From Trichoplusia ni (taxonomy: Eukaryota > Arthropoda > Insecta > Lepidoptera > Noctuidae): DNA of 64,000 nt. The notes under the pieces were generated by a model. It was given only the letters and a program-made list of their open reading frames with translations, had not been told where the DNA came from and did not search any database. This document shows, one piece after another, positions 47,132 through 58,706 of this stretch (its first letter is position 1; every line of letters begins with the position of its first letter). The stretch lies in NCBI RefSeq assembly GCF_003590095.1, contig NC_039500.1, positions 1,426,001-1,490,000 of the forward strand. Direction: 5' to 3'. Made by a program: the position numbers and the translations under genes.

Positions 47132-47344
47132 CTTACGTTTTTATATGTCAATCCATTCTAATTTTATCAAAATCGGTCAAGCCGTTTTTATAATTGTAAA
47201 TTGCATTGTCATCAGTTTTGAAGTTACTCTGAAAATTTCAACCTGCTAGCTTATCGGAAAATGCCTCAAAATTGCGTTATAAAAATCCGATCGGAACGAA
47301 AAACAGACAAACGAACAAGAAAAGTAAGTGTATTAAAACGTGGG
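47132..47344. mobile_element. MITE with CCCACGTTT ends, copy 3
   Basis: Opposite in orientation to the copies at 8,760 and 21,479. The left end (CTTACGTTTTTATATG) is worn and the right end is AAAACGTGGG. The body shares ATCAAAATCGG, GAAAATTTCAACC and GGAACGAAAAACAGACAAAC. Confidence 0.6.
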
Positions 47345-48417
47345 AATAATTACCTCACTTATATAGTTATTTTAAGCTCATCTAATAACGAGTATAATAA
47401 TATACCCACAAACATTCTATTTAGTGTTAGATAGCACAACCAACAACGCTAGACCCCGAACCACATTCCTAGTTATTCGAAACACAATTAAAAATTACGT
47501 TACCATAAACTACATCTCACAAACAACTTAAATGAAACTACAGCGCCATAAAGTTAAACAGTAATTGTGCCATTAACGCTGCTAAACAGTTAAGTTTGTC
47601 GCCAACGTGAGCCCTAAAACCTAACTTGGAGTACAAACTGTGAGTAGTTAAAAACCTAGCTTTATCTCAGTAAAAACAGCTGAAATTATAGTCGGTAAAA
47701 TTGTCTGGAATGTGACCCTCGACGGCAATGCTGGTAATACTGACGATGGCAAAGCGTGGAAACTTTTCCAGAGCCACGAAACGCTGTAATGAGAGGGATG
47801 AGGGGGGGACAGTACAACATGGATAATTTTATTGTACTAGTCTAACTTTGTACAAATGTAGCGCTTGAGTTCAGCTTTTGTTTTTTAGAAAGAGCTAGTT
47901 TAGTGAGCTTAGGTATTTTGAATCTCCAAGCTACATTGTAGTTGATAAACTTAGGACTGGAATATAAAATGATAGCGGTACCTATATGTTTAGGCGAAAA
48001 AATACTTGCGATGCATTGGGAAAATATTTCATCAGTAATTTCACTCTGTAAGGCAATATGAGCTATTGGCTTACTGATCGATAAAAGTTGCATGGGGAAG
48101 TAATTTTCCTCATATTCCATCAACGTACATAATTATATCATATCAGATGACCTTGTTATTTGGCTCAACGGGCATCCATTGTATTTTAATTCATAACGAC
48201 CAGATTTAACCCAGTAAAGGCAACGAGAGTGCCGAAGTACTTTGCTTAGAGCAAGTTTAGCATCGAACCTACGTCCTATCTTCATTGCGGATAGCGAGGA
48301 TAAGTCATTTAGAAGTTATGTTTTCAAACCTTAAAAAAACTAAATGGATGAGAGAGCATCAAAATATCTAGAGTTACTTTATTTCTTAGAATAACTTTTG
48401 CTTTCATAACTATTTAC
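47345..48417. other. Non-coding stretch
   Basis: No supported gene. The 93-codon minus-strand frame at 47,842-48,123 has no recognisable feature. Confidence 0.45.
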
Positions 48418-48540
48418 TCAATACCGTTTTACGCACGCGTATTGGTCGGGATCGTAAGAATAATTTCGGACCCAACCCGAGCCTTTCGGTAACTAGTCGG
48501 GCGATCCTGATAAATACACATAAGTAAACCTCTATTAAAC
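48418..48540. repeat. Inverted pair of a dispersed repeat
   Basis: The left half has CGCGTATTGGTCGGGATCG then AATTTCGGACCCAACC. The right half has GTAACTAGTCGGGCGATCC then TGATAAATACACATAAGTAA, which is the same motif in reverse. It is therefore two copies facing each other. Single copies occur at about 30,190, 35,225, 43,960 and 55,430. Confidence 0.55.
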
Positions 48541-50684
48541 AAAATAATAACAATTTTACTCCTAGAATTCTATTAAAACAAAAGATAAGCCCTGTATTTT
48601 CTATTATATTCTTGAGTCTTTCAGACTGTTAGGTGACGTCAATCTCCGTACACATGACGTCCAGTCTGTTATGAAGGAGACACATTTGTAATTATAATGT
48701 GTTTACCGTTTACGCTAAAGGACGTCTTTGGCTCATGTTTTTTGTTTTAGATTCACTGTAAGCCCTTTTTGCGACACAATAAAAAGTTACATACGCAGTT
48801 GGTGTTTGTAATATAAAATCATGTAATAATGATAGTGGTGCAAAAAATGTCGCTGCTATTTTGCACATTCATCAGTTTCTGAAGCTTTAAAACAGTTGAA
48901 ATTGTTATAACCGCAGTCATATGGTTTTCTAACATAATTTACTTACAAGATACAGCGAAAAAAGTAACGTATCGTCAGGTAAATCATCATAAATTGGGTC
49001 AATCATCTCTGCCCTTTCTGATAAGTCATAATCAACGTTCAAATGTATGAAAATATTATATATTTTGTATATAATGTCATATATTTAAGGCACGTGACTA
49101 AACCAAACAAAATGTTATTGCCATACATTACTAACAGTTAGCGACGACACTGCCGATAAAAACTGGTCAAGAGTGAGTAGGACTGGCGTCACTAAGGATT
49201 CCTTGCATGGAGCTTAAAGAAAAGCCAATTGGGTGTGGTATAAATAAAAGTTAGGGTTCCCAAGAAAATATTTTATGACCCAACAAAGTTTATCTCAAAT
49301 TATTCACCGAACAACTGTATAAATACTATACGAAATTACACCGTCGCAACCAATAAGTTACGAGTTAGCGGCTACTTAACGGTAAATTAACGCTTTTCAA
49401 GGCGAAGGTGATCACTGCACTGAAACACGTGTAAGCAAAGATAATAGCAGTGCACTGACCGCAGTAGCTATCTGAACAACCTTGCAACATAAAACAACAA
49501 TAACATTACAATATTACACAGTTGTATACGAACATGACTAATAAACATTTATATGCCTTTTGTATTTCTGTGACAAGACACCGACTCTACATTTTGTCAC
49601 TGAGCCAAAACGTTTGATTCAAGCTTCAGCAAACATTATTTATCTTTGATATAATAAATGAGAAAGTTTACTTGCTTGAATGTATGCTCAATAAGGTGGA
49701 AGTATTTCAATTGGGACGAGTATTCATCATTTCAACAGTTTGTGCTGTTAAATTTTGTGTTGAGTTGTGGCGGACGCTCTGGCATGTACTCGTATGTCTG
49801 CCAAAAAGTAGCTTAACGTGGTTGTTGAACATTGATAAACAGGCGTTTATCTATTTTAGGTTGATACGGATCAAATCTTAAAGAAAATTGTCTCTTGCAT
49901 GAGTCTTTAAGTCTTTTCTAGAGATCTAGTTAAAAGATCTCTCGAAAATGATTCGAATAAAAAGCTGAGAAGAATTAAATGCACACAATAAAACCAGGAT
50001 GGAAAAGAACCATTCAGGGCGGAAAAATTGAATCGAAGACTGCCTTGCAGTGTGTCACCTTCAGCTTACAAAAAAATATATGATTCGTCAGCATACACAC
50101 TACAGCCCTCCTAATAGGCTACTTTTATACTAAATTTACTTCTTAACACACAATCAGGCTTGTTACTATCCTTTTGCAAAAAAATTATTCGATATTCCCC
50201 TTTAAATAGTCCAGTATAATCTATGCAGGAATCGTTTTATGTTTGCTAACCCTGCGCTGATAAAACTCACGCTCCATTTCCCGTCCATTGTGCTTCACTG
50301 GGCTTTCCTTGTCCACTCCCGAAGTCCAGTTATTATATTTGCTTTTATAGGACCTCTCATATTCAATAGGAAAATGCTTTATTAGAAGCCGAATTTTAAA
50401 TATCTGAGACAATGTTATTTTTCTTTATCGTAAAAGCTTTTTTCCTATTTTGGGAACAGTCTATTTTGAACGTTATATAAAAAGTTATGCAGTGAGCTTT
50501 TAACTTTTATAAGCCGATCGGGCTTTTAATAAATATTATAAGCGGCTATTGGTTGACTATAGGAAGAGAAATGGTCACCATGCTTGATTTCGTTGTCGAT
50601 CGCACATTCCAATTATTGGAATCCAGGTTTCCTTATAGCGACATCCTTCACCAATTATTACTTACCTTAAATGGTCATGATGAG
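48541..50684. other. Non-coding stretch
   Basis: No supported gene. The frame at 49,672-49,881 (69 codons) has more varied codons than the flanks, but I recognise nothing in it. Confidence 0.45.
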
Positions 50685-50765
50685 ACTTGTGTAGGTTTGA
50701 ACCTGCAACCTCGCACATTGAAATCCGTTAACGGAACCGCAAGGCCACGACATTTCAATAGACAC
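50685..50765 (-). repeat. tRNA-like SINE next to the LINE insertion
   Basis: On the minus strand, GTCGTGGCCTTGCGGTTCCG is an A-box-like head and GTTGCAGGTTCAAACCTAC a B-box arm. The LINE at 50,803 inserted about 40 bp away, in or just after this element. Confidence 0.55.
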
Positions 50766-50787
50766 CATTTGCAAATTGACTACACTT

Positions 50788-50802
50788 ACCTGTACAGTTA
50801 CC
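50788..50802. repeat. Target site duplication, left copy
   Basis: ACCTGTACAGTTACC, repeated exactly at 54,282-54,296 on the other side of the LINE. A further T may belong to it but merges with the poly(T). Confidence 0.9.
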
Positions 50803-51134
50803 TTTTTTTTTTTTTTTTTTTCGGGGGGAAATCCTCATGGACTTCCTCCGCCCGGGGAGAGGCGGAGGGGTGTGCCGGACTCTTACCGGCTAAAACCCCC
50901 CGGTGTCTCCTCGCACGTGGGCACGCGGGGCCGCGGGAGTCCAAATTCTTCCGCAGCCCCGCACTAGTGCTGGCCCGGTCAGTCCAGGCCTCGCCTCGTG
51001 CACGGGGTAGTGAGGTGTTTGCCTACCCCGTGCACCGCCTCAGAGGCGCGCGCCGACACTCGCTCGCGCCTCCGCCTCGGGTCCATGGAATAGGGGGCGG
51101 GGGGCTTCCCCAAGTCCCGCGCCCCTGAACCCAT

Positions 51135-52700
51135 TCATGGGGGCTGGAAGAGGGCGTTGTCCGCCCTCCTCCTGCGCCCGGTGCGCTTTCTGCGGCCGGG
51201 GAAGGGAGTCGAGATCTCCCTCTCCCGCTCCGCAGCTTCCTTCTGCGACATCACGTCCTCGCAGAAGGACACCACCGCGTCCCACGACTCTGCGCTACCG
51301 ACCATCTTCCGCACTACGGCCGGCAGCGACAGATCGCCTCCTACTTCATTTGTGAGGACACGGCGCTGCTCTTCCCAAGCCACACACTCGGCGAGAGTGT
51401 GTTGCGCCGTGTCCTCCCCGCAATGGACGCAGTGGTGGCACCGAGCGTCCGGCTCCCTGTTTATGCGACACAGGTACTTGCCGAAGCAGCCGTGCCCCGA
51501 CAGCACCTGCGTCACCCTGAACGACAGGGAGCCGTGCCTTCTCCCGAGCCAGTCGTCGAGCACTGGCCGGATCGCCTCGACGGTTGCGAGGCCGGCGGCA
51601 GGGCGCAGAAGCCTTTGCCGCCATTCCGCCACCAAGACCTGACGGAGCTCTGCTCGGCGCAGTGCGATCTGTCGCTGCGCCGGTCTCGAGCCCCGTGCCC
51701 GCTCTTTCTCGCGCCATCGGTACAACGACGCGAGTACTTTCGCCTCCAGGTCCCAGGGCGGGGATCCGGCCAGTACGCAAGCCGCCTCGTAGGAGATCGT
51801 GCGGTACCCGCGGACGACTCTGACGGCCATCGCCCTCTGCGGTTTACGCAGAATGGCGAGTGTGCCGGCCGTCAGGTCCATCGCCCACACAGGGGCCCCA
51901 TACAGGGCCATGGACCGCACGATTCCCACGTACAACCGCCTACAGGCGGTGCTCGGGCCCCCCATGTTGGGAAGCAGCGTTGAGAGCGCGCCCGCCGCGC
52001 CCAACAGCTTGGGCGCCAGGCGCCGGAAGTGGGGTCCGAATTCCCATCGGCTGTCGAGCACCAATCCCAAGTACTTCATGGTGGACTCGACAGCTATCCG
52101 GGCCCCACTGACCACGATGTGTGATCCCGGCGCCGGCGCACGTCGGGGGCCATGAAACACCATGGCCTCCGACTTATTCAGGGCCACTTCTAGGCCCAGG
52201 CGCCGGATGCGGTTCACCACCTGTGACACCGCAGCCGTGGCTATCAACGCCGCCTCCCTGTGCGAGCTCCCCCGGGCTGTGACTAGCGTGTCGTCCGCGT
52301 AGCACGTCAAGTCGGCGCCCGACGGGAGCTCGCCTCTCAGCACCCAGTCGTAGCCGATGTTCCACAGGAGCGGCCCCAAAACCGATCCCTGCGGAACACC
52401 GCACGACATAAGGTGCCGACCAGCACCGTCACGTCCCCGATAGGTGACGCACCTATCCTCCAGATAAGCCCCTACTGTACGACGGAGGTAGGGAGGCACA
52501 CGATGATATTTAAGGGCCTCCCGAATACAACTCCAGGGTAGGGTGTTGAAGGCGTTGGAGATGTCCAACGACACCGCCAGCACCACCCCACCCCGGGACA
52601 CCGTCTCCTCCGCCAGGGCCCTCACGCGCATGATGGCGTCTATGGTGGAGCGCCCCCGACGAAAACCAAACTGGTTGTCGTCCAGGTCCGGCCCCTCTCT
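51135..52700 (-). pseudogene. LINE ORF2, reverse transcriptase and CCHC part
   Basis: This copies the LINE RNA at the nicked target site. The frame begins in effect at the frameshift and shows QFGFRRGRSTIDAI, the first catalytic Asp in SLDISNAFNTLPW (Asp codon 52,563-52,565), GVPQGSVLGPLLWN, the active-site box CYADDTLV (YADD at 52,290-52,301) and KYLGLVLDSRWEF. The C-terminus has a zinc-knuckle-like CHHCVHCGEDTAQHTLAEC at about 51,380-51,440, typical of R1-clade ORF2. The frame is open to its stop at 51,135. Upstream residues in the same frame (52,701-52,850) are out of frame with the ancestral protein. Loss of continuity with the endonuclease, and probably of some codons at the break, makes it non-functional. 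Confidence 0.85.
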
Positions 52701-54256
52701 GCGATGATTCGCTCGAACAGTTTGCCCGCCTCGTCTAGCAGCACTATGGGCCGGTATGCGGACGGCGAGTCCGCGGGGCGCCCCTCCTTTTTGAGCAGGA
52801 CCAGCCTCCCCTCCTTCCACAAACTGGGAAACTGACCCCGCTCGAGGCATGCCGTGAAGAGCCCCCTCAGCTGGGGCTCTAGCTCCTTCAGAGCTAGGAC
52901 GAGAGCACGACCGGGAACTCCGTCGGGTCCGGGCGCCGTGTTCTTCGCCCGGAGTCGCGACACGGCTGCTCTCGTCTCTTCTTGCGTCACCTCGGGGACA
53001 TCGGTGCTCTCCTCATCAGGAGAGTCCGTGGCTGAGGGCGAAGCCATCGCCGGGGGAACGTGTCCCGTCCGCTCAGGGAAGAGGGCCGACACCACCGCCT
53101 CTAGCAACTGGGGCTGCATGCCCTGGGCCACTGGGGGCGCCCAGGGACGCAACTTGCCCCGTACCCAACGGTAGGGGCGCCCCCACGGATCCCGGTCCAG
53201 GGACCCCAGCAGCTCCTCCCTGGCACGCGACTTCGAGTCGCCGATGGCCAGCCACAGAGTCTCCTTGGACGCGCGGTACACCTCATACAGCGCGCCCTCC
53301 TCGACGGGATCCCGTCGACGTCGTCTCCGGTATCGAGTGTACCGGCGGCGAGCTGCGACGCACTCAACGCGCAGCCGCGCGATCTCGTCGGTCCACCAGT
53401 ACACCCGGCGCCTTGCGGACCGTTGGCTTACACGGGGCATGGACGCGTCGCAGATCTGCGTCATCGCCCCGCGAAACCACAGCGCCACCGCTTCGACGTC
53501 GACGGGGCCGTCCGTCGCCGACTCCCAGATCCAGGACTGGACTAAGGCAGCTTCCTCGAGTAGTTCCCTGTCGATGCGCTTGAGCGCCCATCGGGGGCCG
53601 TCGTTGATCGGGGTTGTTGGATGGCGGCCGTTTGCGGTCTGGGCGGAGACGTCGAACCGGATATAACGATGGTCCGATAACGTCTCCACCTCCACGGCGA
53701 CACGCCAGTCGCGGACTCGGCCGGCGACAGAGGGGCTTGCGAACGAGACGTCCACAATCGACCCACCCCGCTGCCGCACGCACGTGTATTCCGAACCCCG
53801 ATTCAGGACGACCAGACCGGTCGTCACCGCCCACTCTTCCAACACCTCGCCCCGAGAGTCAGTGACCGGAGATCCCCACGCCGATGACTTGGCGTTGAGA
53901 TCCCCGAGCACCAGAACGGGACGAGGGTGGTAGCGGTTCACGACGGCGCCCAACTCGACAAGGAAACCCTCGAAGTCGGCGAGACTCTTGTTGGGGGAGA
54001 AATACGCCCCCACGACGGCGATGCCGTCCGAAACCGCAGCAACCCAGCCGCGGCCCCTGGACGGGTCGATCAGAGTCCCGCCAATAATGGCCACCGAACC
54101 GTCAGCGCACCCCAACCAGTTGTCACGGGCGGGGACGAAGTACGGCTCGGCGACCACAGCCACGTCGATCGACCACTCTGCCATAGTCTGGAGTAGAAGA
54201 TCCTGAGCTCTGGCAGAGTGATTGATGTTGCCCTGGAGGAAATGGAATTGCGCCAT
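52640..54256 (-). pseudogene. LINE ORF2, apurinic-type endonuclease part
   Basis: This nicks target DNA to start reverse transcription. The start ATG at 54,254-54,256 is preferred to the upstream TTG because it overlaps the ORF1 stop as TAATG. GNINHSARAQDLL and VAEPYF lie near the N-terminus, with GDLNA at codons 117-121 (53,891-53,905) and SDHRY beginning at codon 194 (53,669-53,677). These are the conserved catalytic motifs of the exonuclease-endonuclease-phosphatase fold. The frame then runs through a linker rich in Arg and Glu into the first RT segment (AYRPIVLLDEAGKLFERII) and leaves the true frame at about 52,700. The last 20 or so codons before the stop at 52,640 are therefore frameshifted. 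Confidence 0.85.
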
Positions 54257-54281
54257 TATTGACAATCCATTTCCCCGGCAA
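54254..54281 (-). promoter_or_regulatory. TAATG stop-start junction and tail of ORF1
   Basis: On the minus strand GCC GGG GAA ATG GAT TGT CAA ends in TAA, and that stop shares its last A with the ATG of ORF2. SART1, an R1-clade LINE of Bombyx, is known to use such a UAAUG site to translate ORF2 after ORF1. Only about eight codons of ORF1 remain, since reverse transcription stopped just beyond. Confidence 0.7.
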
Positions 54282-54296
54282 ACCTGTACAGTTACC
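54282..54296. repeat. Target site duplication, right copy
   Basis: Exact partner of the copy at 50,788-50,802. Confidence 0.9.
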
Positions 54297-55093
54297 TATC
54301 CCAACTGTTCCACTGTTAATATTCAAGCTATATTCTTAAACGTTGCAACTTCGATGCCCCATTTAACTCTAATTACTATATGACGTAACAGAATAAGCAA
54401 TACAGAGGCACGCCATTCTCACCCTATCAGCTATAAAGATAAGAGCGAATATTCTATATACGAAATGGGATTATCCTAAAAGTACAGTTTTCCCAAATGA
54501 TACTGTTATGGGGTTAGTTCGTTTGTTTTTGTATTAATTTTGTAGACGCCGTGGAAATGCTTAATGAATATTATATTGATAAGATACAATTATTTTGATA
54601 ACATTCTACACAAACTTTCGTAGTACCCGCGTGGATTTGTGTTTAGGACACGAACACTTTATGTTTCGTAGCCATCAGAAGAACGAAAAGATTTAACAAT
54701 AGGAAGGTCAACACAAAAACAACAATTTTAAGGGTAGGCCATATCATATTGATGATAAAAAAATATTGGTAGAGGAAAAAAACTACCAAACTTTATGATA
54801 TCTCTCACGATTCTCATTGCACGTTATACATATAATCCAATTAATACAAAAATTAAAAAGTTACAAATAAAAAAATACAAACTTTTTTTCTGCTAAAGAG
54901 TTTTTCTATCGTCGCCATTTTGGAACAGTGCCAATTAAATGGAAATATAGTGGCAGCCATAGGATTTGTCAAAAGTTTATCTTCTCCTATGCTAACTTCG
55001 ATAACTTCAGTAAGTATACAATTAAAATGCCTGTCACTTGGTATCTTACCTAATAAGCCAGAACTTATTACTAGAAACACCACATTATTTATA
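54297..55093. other. Non-coding stretch
   Basis: Continues the AT-rich DNA that was interrupted by the LINE. No gene or repeat recognised. Confidence 0.5.
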
Positions 55094-55288
55094 CGCCGTG
55101 ATTTTTGGTGAGGGGCGCGGGCGGCGGCAATTTTATCATTTTTAAGAGTATATTTTAAATTTCTCTTGTTTAATTTTCTTCGTACTTATTATCTTAGTTG
55201 ATGATAAAAAAAAAATCGCGCCTAGGGGTATTTTACGTCGGATACATGAACTGGGCTGCTTTTGTAAGACGACTAAAAAATCACCGTG
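55094..55288. mobile_element. MITE related to the 42-kb element, with different second end (195 bp)
   Basis: The right end, read inward, is CACGGTGATTTTTTAGTCG and onward, as in the element at 42,087. The left end is CGCCGTGATTTTTGGTGAGG, which matches only in the first 16 bp or so. TA borders both ends (55,092-55,093 and 55,289-55,290). The GC-rich block GGGGCGCGGGCGGCGGC lies beside the left end here, but is internal in the other element. Confidence 0.7.
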
Positions 55289-57897
55289 TACATATGTATA
55301 TTGTCTATCTCCTTTAGACACTCTGAACCCCCTCTGAAAAACCCCTTCAAGTTTAAGCAACCATTATGTTACCAAATCAGTTGAATCTCAACTCCGTTTC
55401 CACATCAGCCCGTGATAAGGGTTTTTGGGTGGTTCCAAAACTAGTCGGTCGATCCCGGCAACTACGCGAGAGTGAAACGTTATCGAAATGGGTGATTTTT
55501 AGAAAAAATATCGCACAAGTTAAAGACGTCATTACCCTGACCAAACAGTTTAAGTATCTATAACTGTAGTCTTTAAATATTTTTGTTGTTACGTCATTTT
55601 ATAATAGCCGTAGTTTTGTACGAGGTCGGATGAAACAATTTGCAGTATTAAAAGTGTGGTAAAGAATAAGTAGTTACGTCTTTAACTTATCTTACTTTTA
55701 TCCTGAGAATTATCCAAATAATAATTCACACCCCAAAAGTACCTCTGTAGGAACGAAAATGGCTATGATTACATTTCCTACCACTCTACCTAGATATATA
55801 GGACATGTAGGTACAAAAACAGTTTACACGGGTTCCAGTCTAGGCAGACATTATCACGTATGGACTACATCGTTGTTAACCTTTGTCGCTAGAAAATGCC
55901 CGGAGAAAATTAGCTCGCAGTGACTCGAGAAAATAGAGGTGTTCTAACGACTTTTATGGAAGCCGAAGTCGAAGGCTTAGGCCATCGTGTAGATTATTAA
56001 AGATGTCTGACTATATCGGTAATGTAGTACTAGGGAATCTGGAGAAACTAGGTAAGGATAGACAGGATTGTTTTCGTCGGTTTTTTGGCAATCGTTTTGG
56101 TTTTGTTGGAATCTACACGATTTGTTGCGAGTCATTGTATTTTTTTGCGTTTTTGAGCAGACAAGATTTTATACCAACAGACAAAATGTTTTTACATTGT
56201 TTTTCTGGTTAAATGTTTATCAATACAGAAACAATCAAGCATTTACGTGTATAACGACCTAAATAACGTTTTGAAATGTATTTTCGTCTCTTTGGGTTTC
56301 TTGAATTTCGTTTTTGCATGGCAAGGATAGAGATAATGCCACTTCAGAGCGACTTTTCACTTAGCGTAGTTCTTCTACTAGTAGACAAATGTACTAATTT
56401 CTCCCAATATTTAACTTAACAAGCGGACGGCTAATTAACCAGGTATGAAGCAACTAAACAGTTTCCACGTAAGTCTATCCCTGGGGTACACACAAAACAG
56501 CTGTCCGCGTTCCAACTATACCACTTTTGTGTCTAATTCCTGTAGTAAAACTAGCACTGTATCGGAAATTGGACACAGGATTAGCGTATTGTGTTTTCCA
56601 AGTTGGGATTATTCTAGTCAAAACTGCAACCAATAGTTGAGACGGTAGACAAGAATGGAAAAAGCTTGAATTGCCAATCTGGAATAATTTTTAATATGAC
56701 GACGAGGACGACATGTCGGAACTGTTGCATTTTCTTTTCTTTTTCACTGTGAGGAAAGCGTCTTAATTTTCCTCTGATATGGGATATTAGAATAATAAAA
56801 TCTTTAATTTACTCCATCAAATTACCTACAGCATTGATTCTTACTACATATAGAGTAATTTGGAGGAATATTCCAAACTCATAAACGATTTGAGTGTCAC
56901 TCTTTCCATTCTACGCGGACAACTGCGATTCTTCCACGAGTCGTAACGGATCTGAATGAAACTTGTTCAGTCCATAAAATTGTCTAACTACACCATTACA
57001 ACACAAATAGTTCTAATGACATACACAGTCATACATTAGGCTAATGCATATTATGCTATGTCGGCCGTTCCCCATTGCGTGCATATTGTTCCAGGAATCC
57101 GGAATGTCCGGAATTTCAAATTTCAGACCTCCTACCAAGAACGATCTAGCCAAACGGATATCTCAAAATCCCTTTGCTTTGCTCCAATATTTCTTAATTG
57201 CGAAATGTGCTATAAGGATAGTTCTTGGAAACGAAATTATAGCAAAACTATCTAAATTTCCAATTATCGGATTTTTGGGTAGGAATGTACATGAGTAATT
57301 GCACTTTCCATTTCGGTAATTTGTCTGTATTTTTACTGCATGATACCTTTGCATTCACTGAGTTACTAGAAACTTGCGATTACTAAACTTGCGATCGCTA
57401 TATTCACAGAGTTTTAAAGGGCACGTCTTTATCATAACAAGTTCCTCCGTTTTTCGGAAGGCACGTCAAATGATCTGCCTAGTTATAAGTTTGAGATATA
57501 AATCTGCAATTTTGTATCTAATTTTAAGGGCACAAATCTTTTTCCTTAAAAACGAATCAATTACTATAGGTATAGTCTATCACTATTGTCAAATCGTTAG
57601 GTTAAAAAGCTAGCTGTATTTGCAGAACTAAGCCTGGATACGCTTGACAAACTATCGGAGCACTGAATATCGTCCGCAGTAACTCGGCAGAATTATTTGA
57701 CATATACCAAATACAGTAGTGAATATACCAGCGCAGCTTGGTTGTGCCGCAGTGGAGAAACGTTTGAGTGTATTAATATAACGGTAAATATATATGAAGG
57801 CTGCTGAAGTAAAGGATTATTTGACAAATGATGATAAGAAACAGATTGATTATGTTCTCAGATTGGTGTGTCGATATTAATAAAAAATAACAAGCAT
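55289..57897. other. Non-coding stretch with repeat fragments
   Basis: 55,405-55,475 has ACTAGTCGGTCGATCCCGG, a copy of the dispersed repeat at 48,418. The 56,003-56,262 and 57,044-57,298 frames (up to 84 codons) have fairly even composition but no domain I recognise. Confidence 0.45.
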
Positions 57898-58040
57898 GTC
57901 TAAAGGCGAAAGTTCGTGTTCATGTTTGTTGCCTCTTAACGCTAAAACAGCTAGATCAATTTTGATGAAATTTTGTTTGGAGGTAGCTGCGAGCCTGGAT
58001 TAAGAGAAGCTACGGATACGTAACAGCTTAATCAAAGCTG
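57898..58040 (+). mobile_element. Helitron 5' fragment
   Basis: GTCTAAAGGCGAAAGTTCGTG and CATGTTTGTTGCCTCTTAAC resemble the 5' half of the element at 34,361. No 3' terminus follows. Confidence 0.45.
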
Positions 58041-58448
58041 CGGGAAAGGATACTTCTATATATTTCGGATTTATCTCACATCGAAACACAATGTATTTTT
58101 AACCGACTACAAAAAGGAGTATATTCCTCAATTCTATCGTATATGAGATAGTCTTACATGTTCCAATGGTCCGAAAATAGTATATTTCGGTCCGAGCTTG
58201 TCTTAGCGTGTGGCGGATAGCTGATTGATGATGACAGATGTGTATGTGCTGATTATTAAGTAGGAGCTATTATGGTGTGAGAATAAGAAAGGAGCTTGAA
58301 CTGGGTCTTCACTTTTTTTCTTTTCGTCGTACACTTTGATAATAATATGTTCCCAATTCGACGAAGATTCTAGAACACTATTTTGTCTTGTAAATCCGAA
58401 TTTTATCGGAATATCCCGATAGATAGCCGTTAGTAAGCTGTTGCATCA

Positions 58449-58706
58449 TCTATACTAATATATAAAGCTGAAGAGTTTGTTTGTTTGTTTGTTTGAACGC
58501 GCTAATCTCAGGAACTACTGGTCCAAATTGAAAAATTATTTTTGTGTTGAATAGACCATTCATCGAGGAAGGCTTTAGGCTAAACCATCACGCTGCGACT
58601 AATAGGAGCTAAGATATAATGGAAAGTGTGAAAAAAACCGGGCAGGTATACCTAAATCATAACTTATACTTCTACCCATGGGGACGAAGTCGCGGGCAAC
58701 AGCTAG
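58449..58706 (+). mobile_element. Non-autonomous Helitron, copy 4 (258 bp)
   Basis: It starts TCTATACTAATATATAAAGC after A and ends GGGACGAAGTCGCGGGCAAC then AGCTAG before T. It has the (GTTT)n tract, AACGCGCTAATCTCAGGAAC and CACGCTGCGACTAATAGGAG. Closest to copies 1 and 2. Confidence 0.88.

Larger units (their letters stand above)
50803..54281 (-). mobile_element. 5'-truncated R1-clade LINE (non-LTR retrotransposon)
   Basis: The 3.48-kb minus-strand insertion has a poly(A) tail (poly(T) on the plus strand at 50,803-50,821) and an exact 15-bp target duplication. It is much more GC-rich than the host DNA. From its 5' end it carries the last eight codons of ORF1 including the stop, the TAATG junction, ORF2 with endonuclease and reverse transcriptase, and a 3' untranslated region (50,822-51,134). 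R1 clade is inferred from the endonuclease plus RT plus C-terminal CCHC order, the 5' sequence of ORF2 and the stop-start junction. One frameshift near 52,695-52,702 breaks ORF2, so the copy is dead. The exact target duplication and long open frames suggest a fairly recent insertion. Confidence 0.88.

Noticed and set aside
50553..51128. 191-codon plus-strand frame and many other plus-strand frames to 54,200
   Set aside because: Antisense shadows of the GC-rich minus-strand LINE. The first also reads through its poly(T).
56003..57298. Several 60-84 codon frames suggesting a small gene
   Set aside because: The frames overlap one another, have no recognisable motif and no consistent splice sites.
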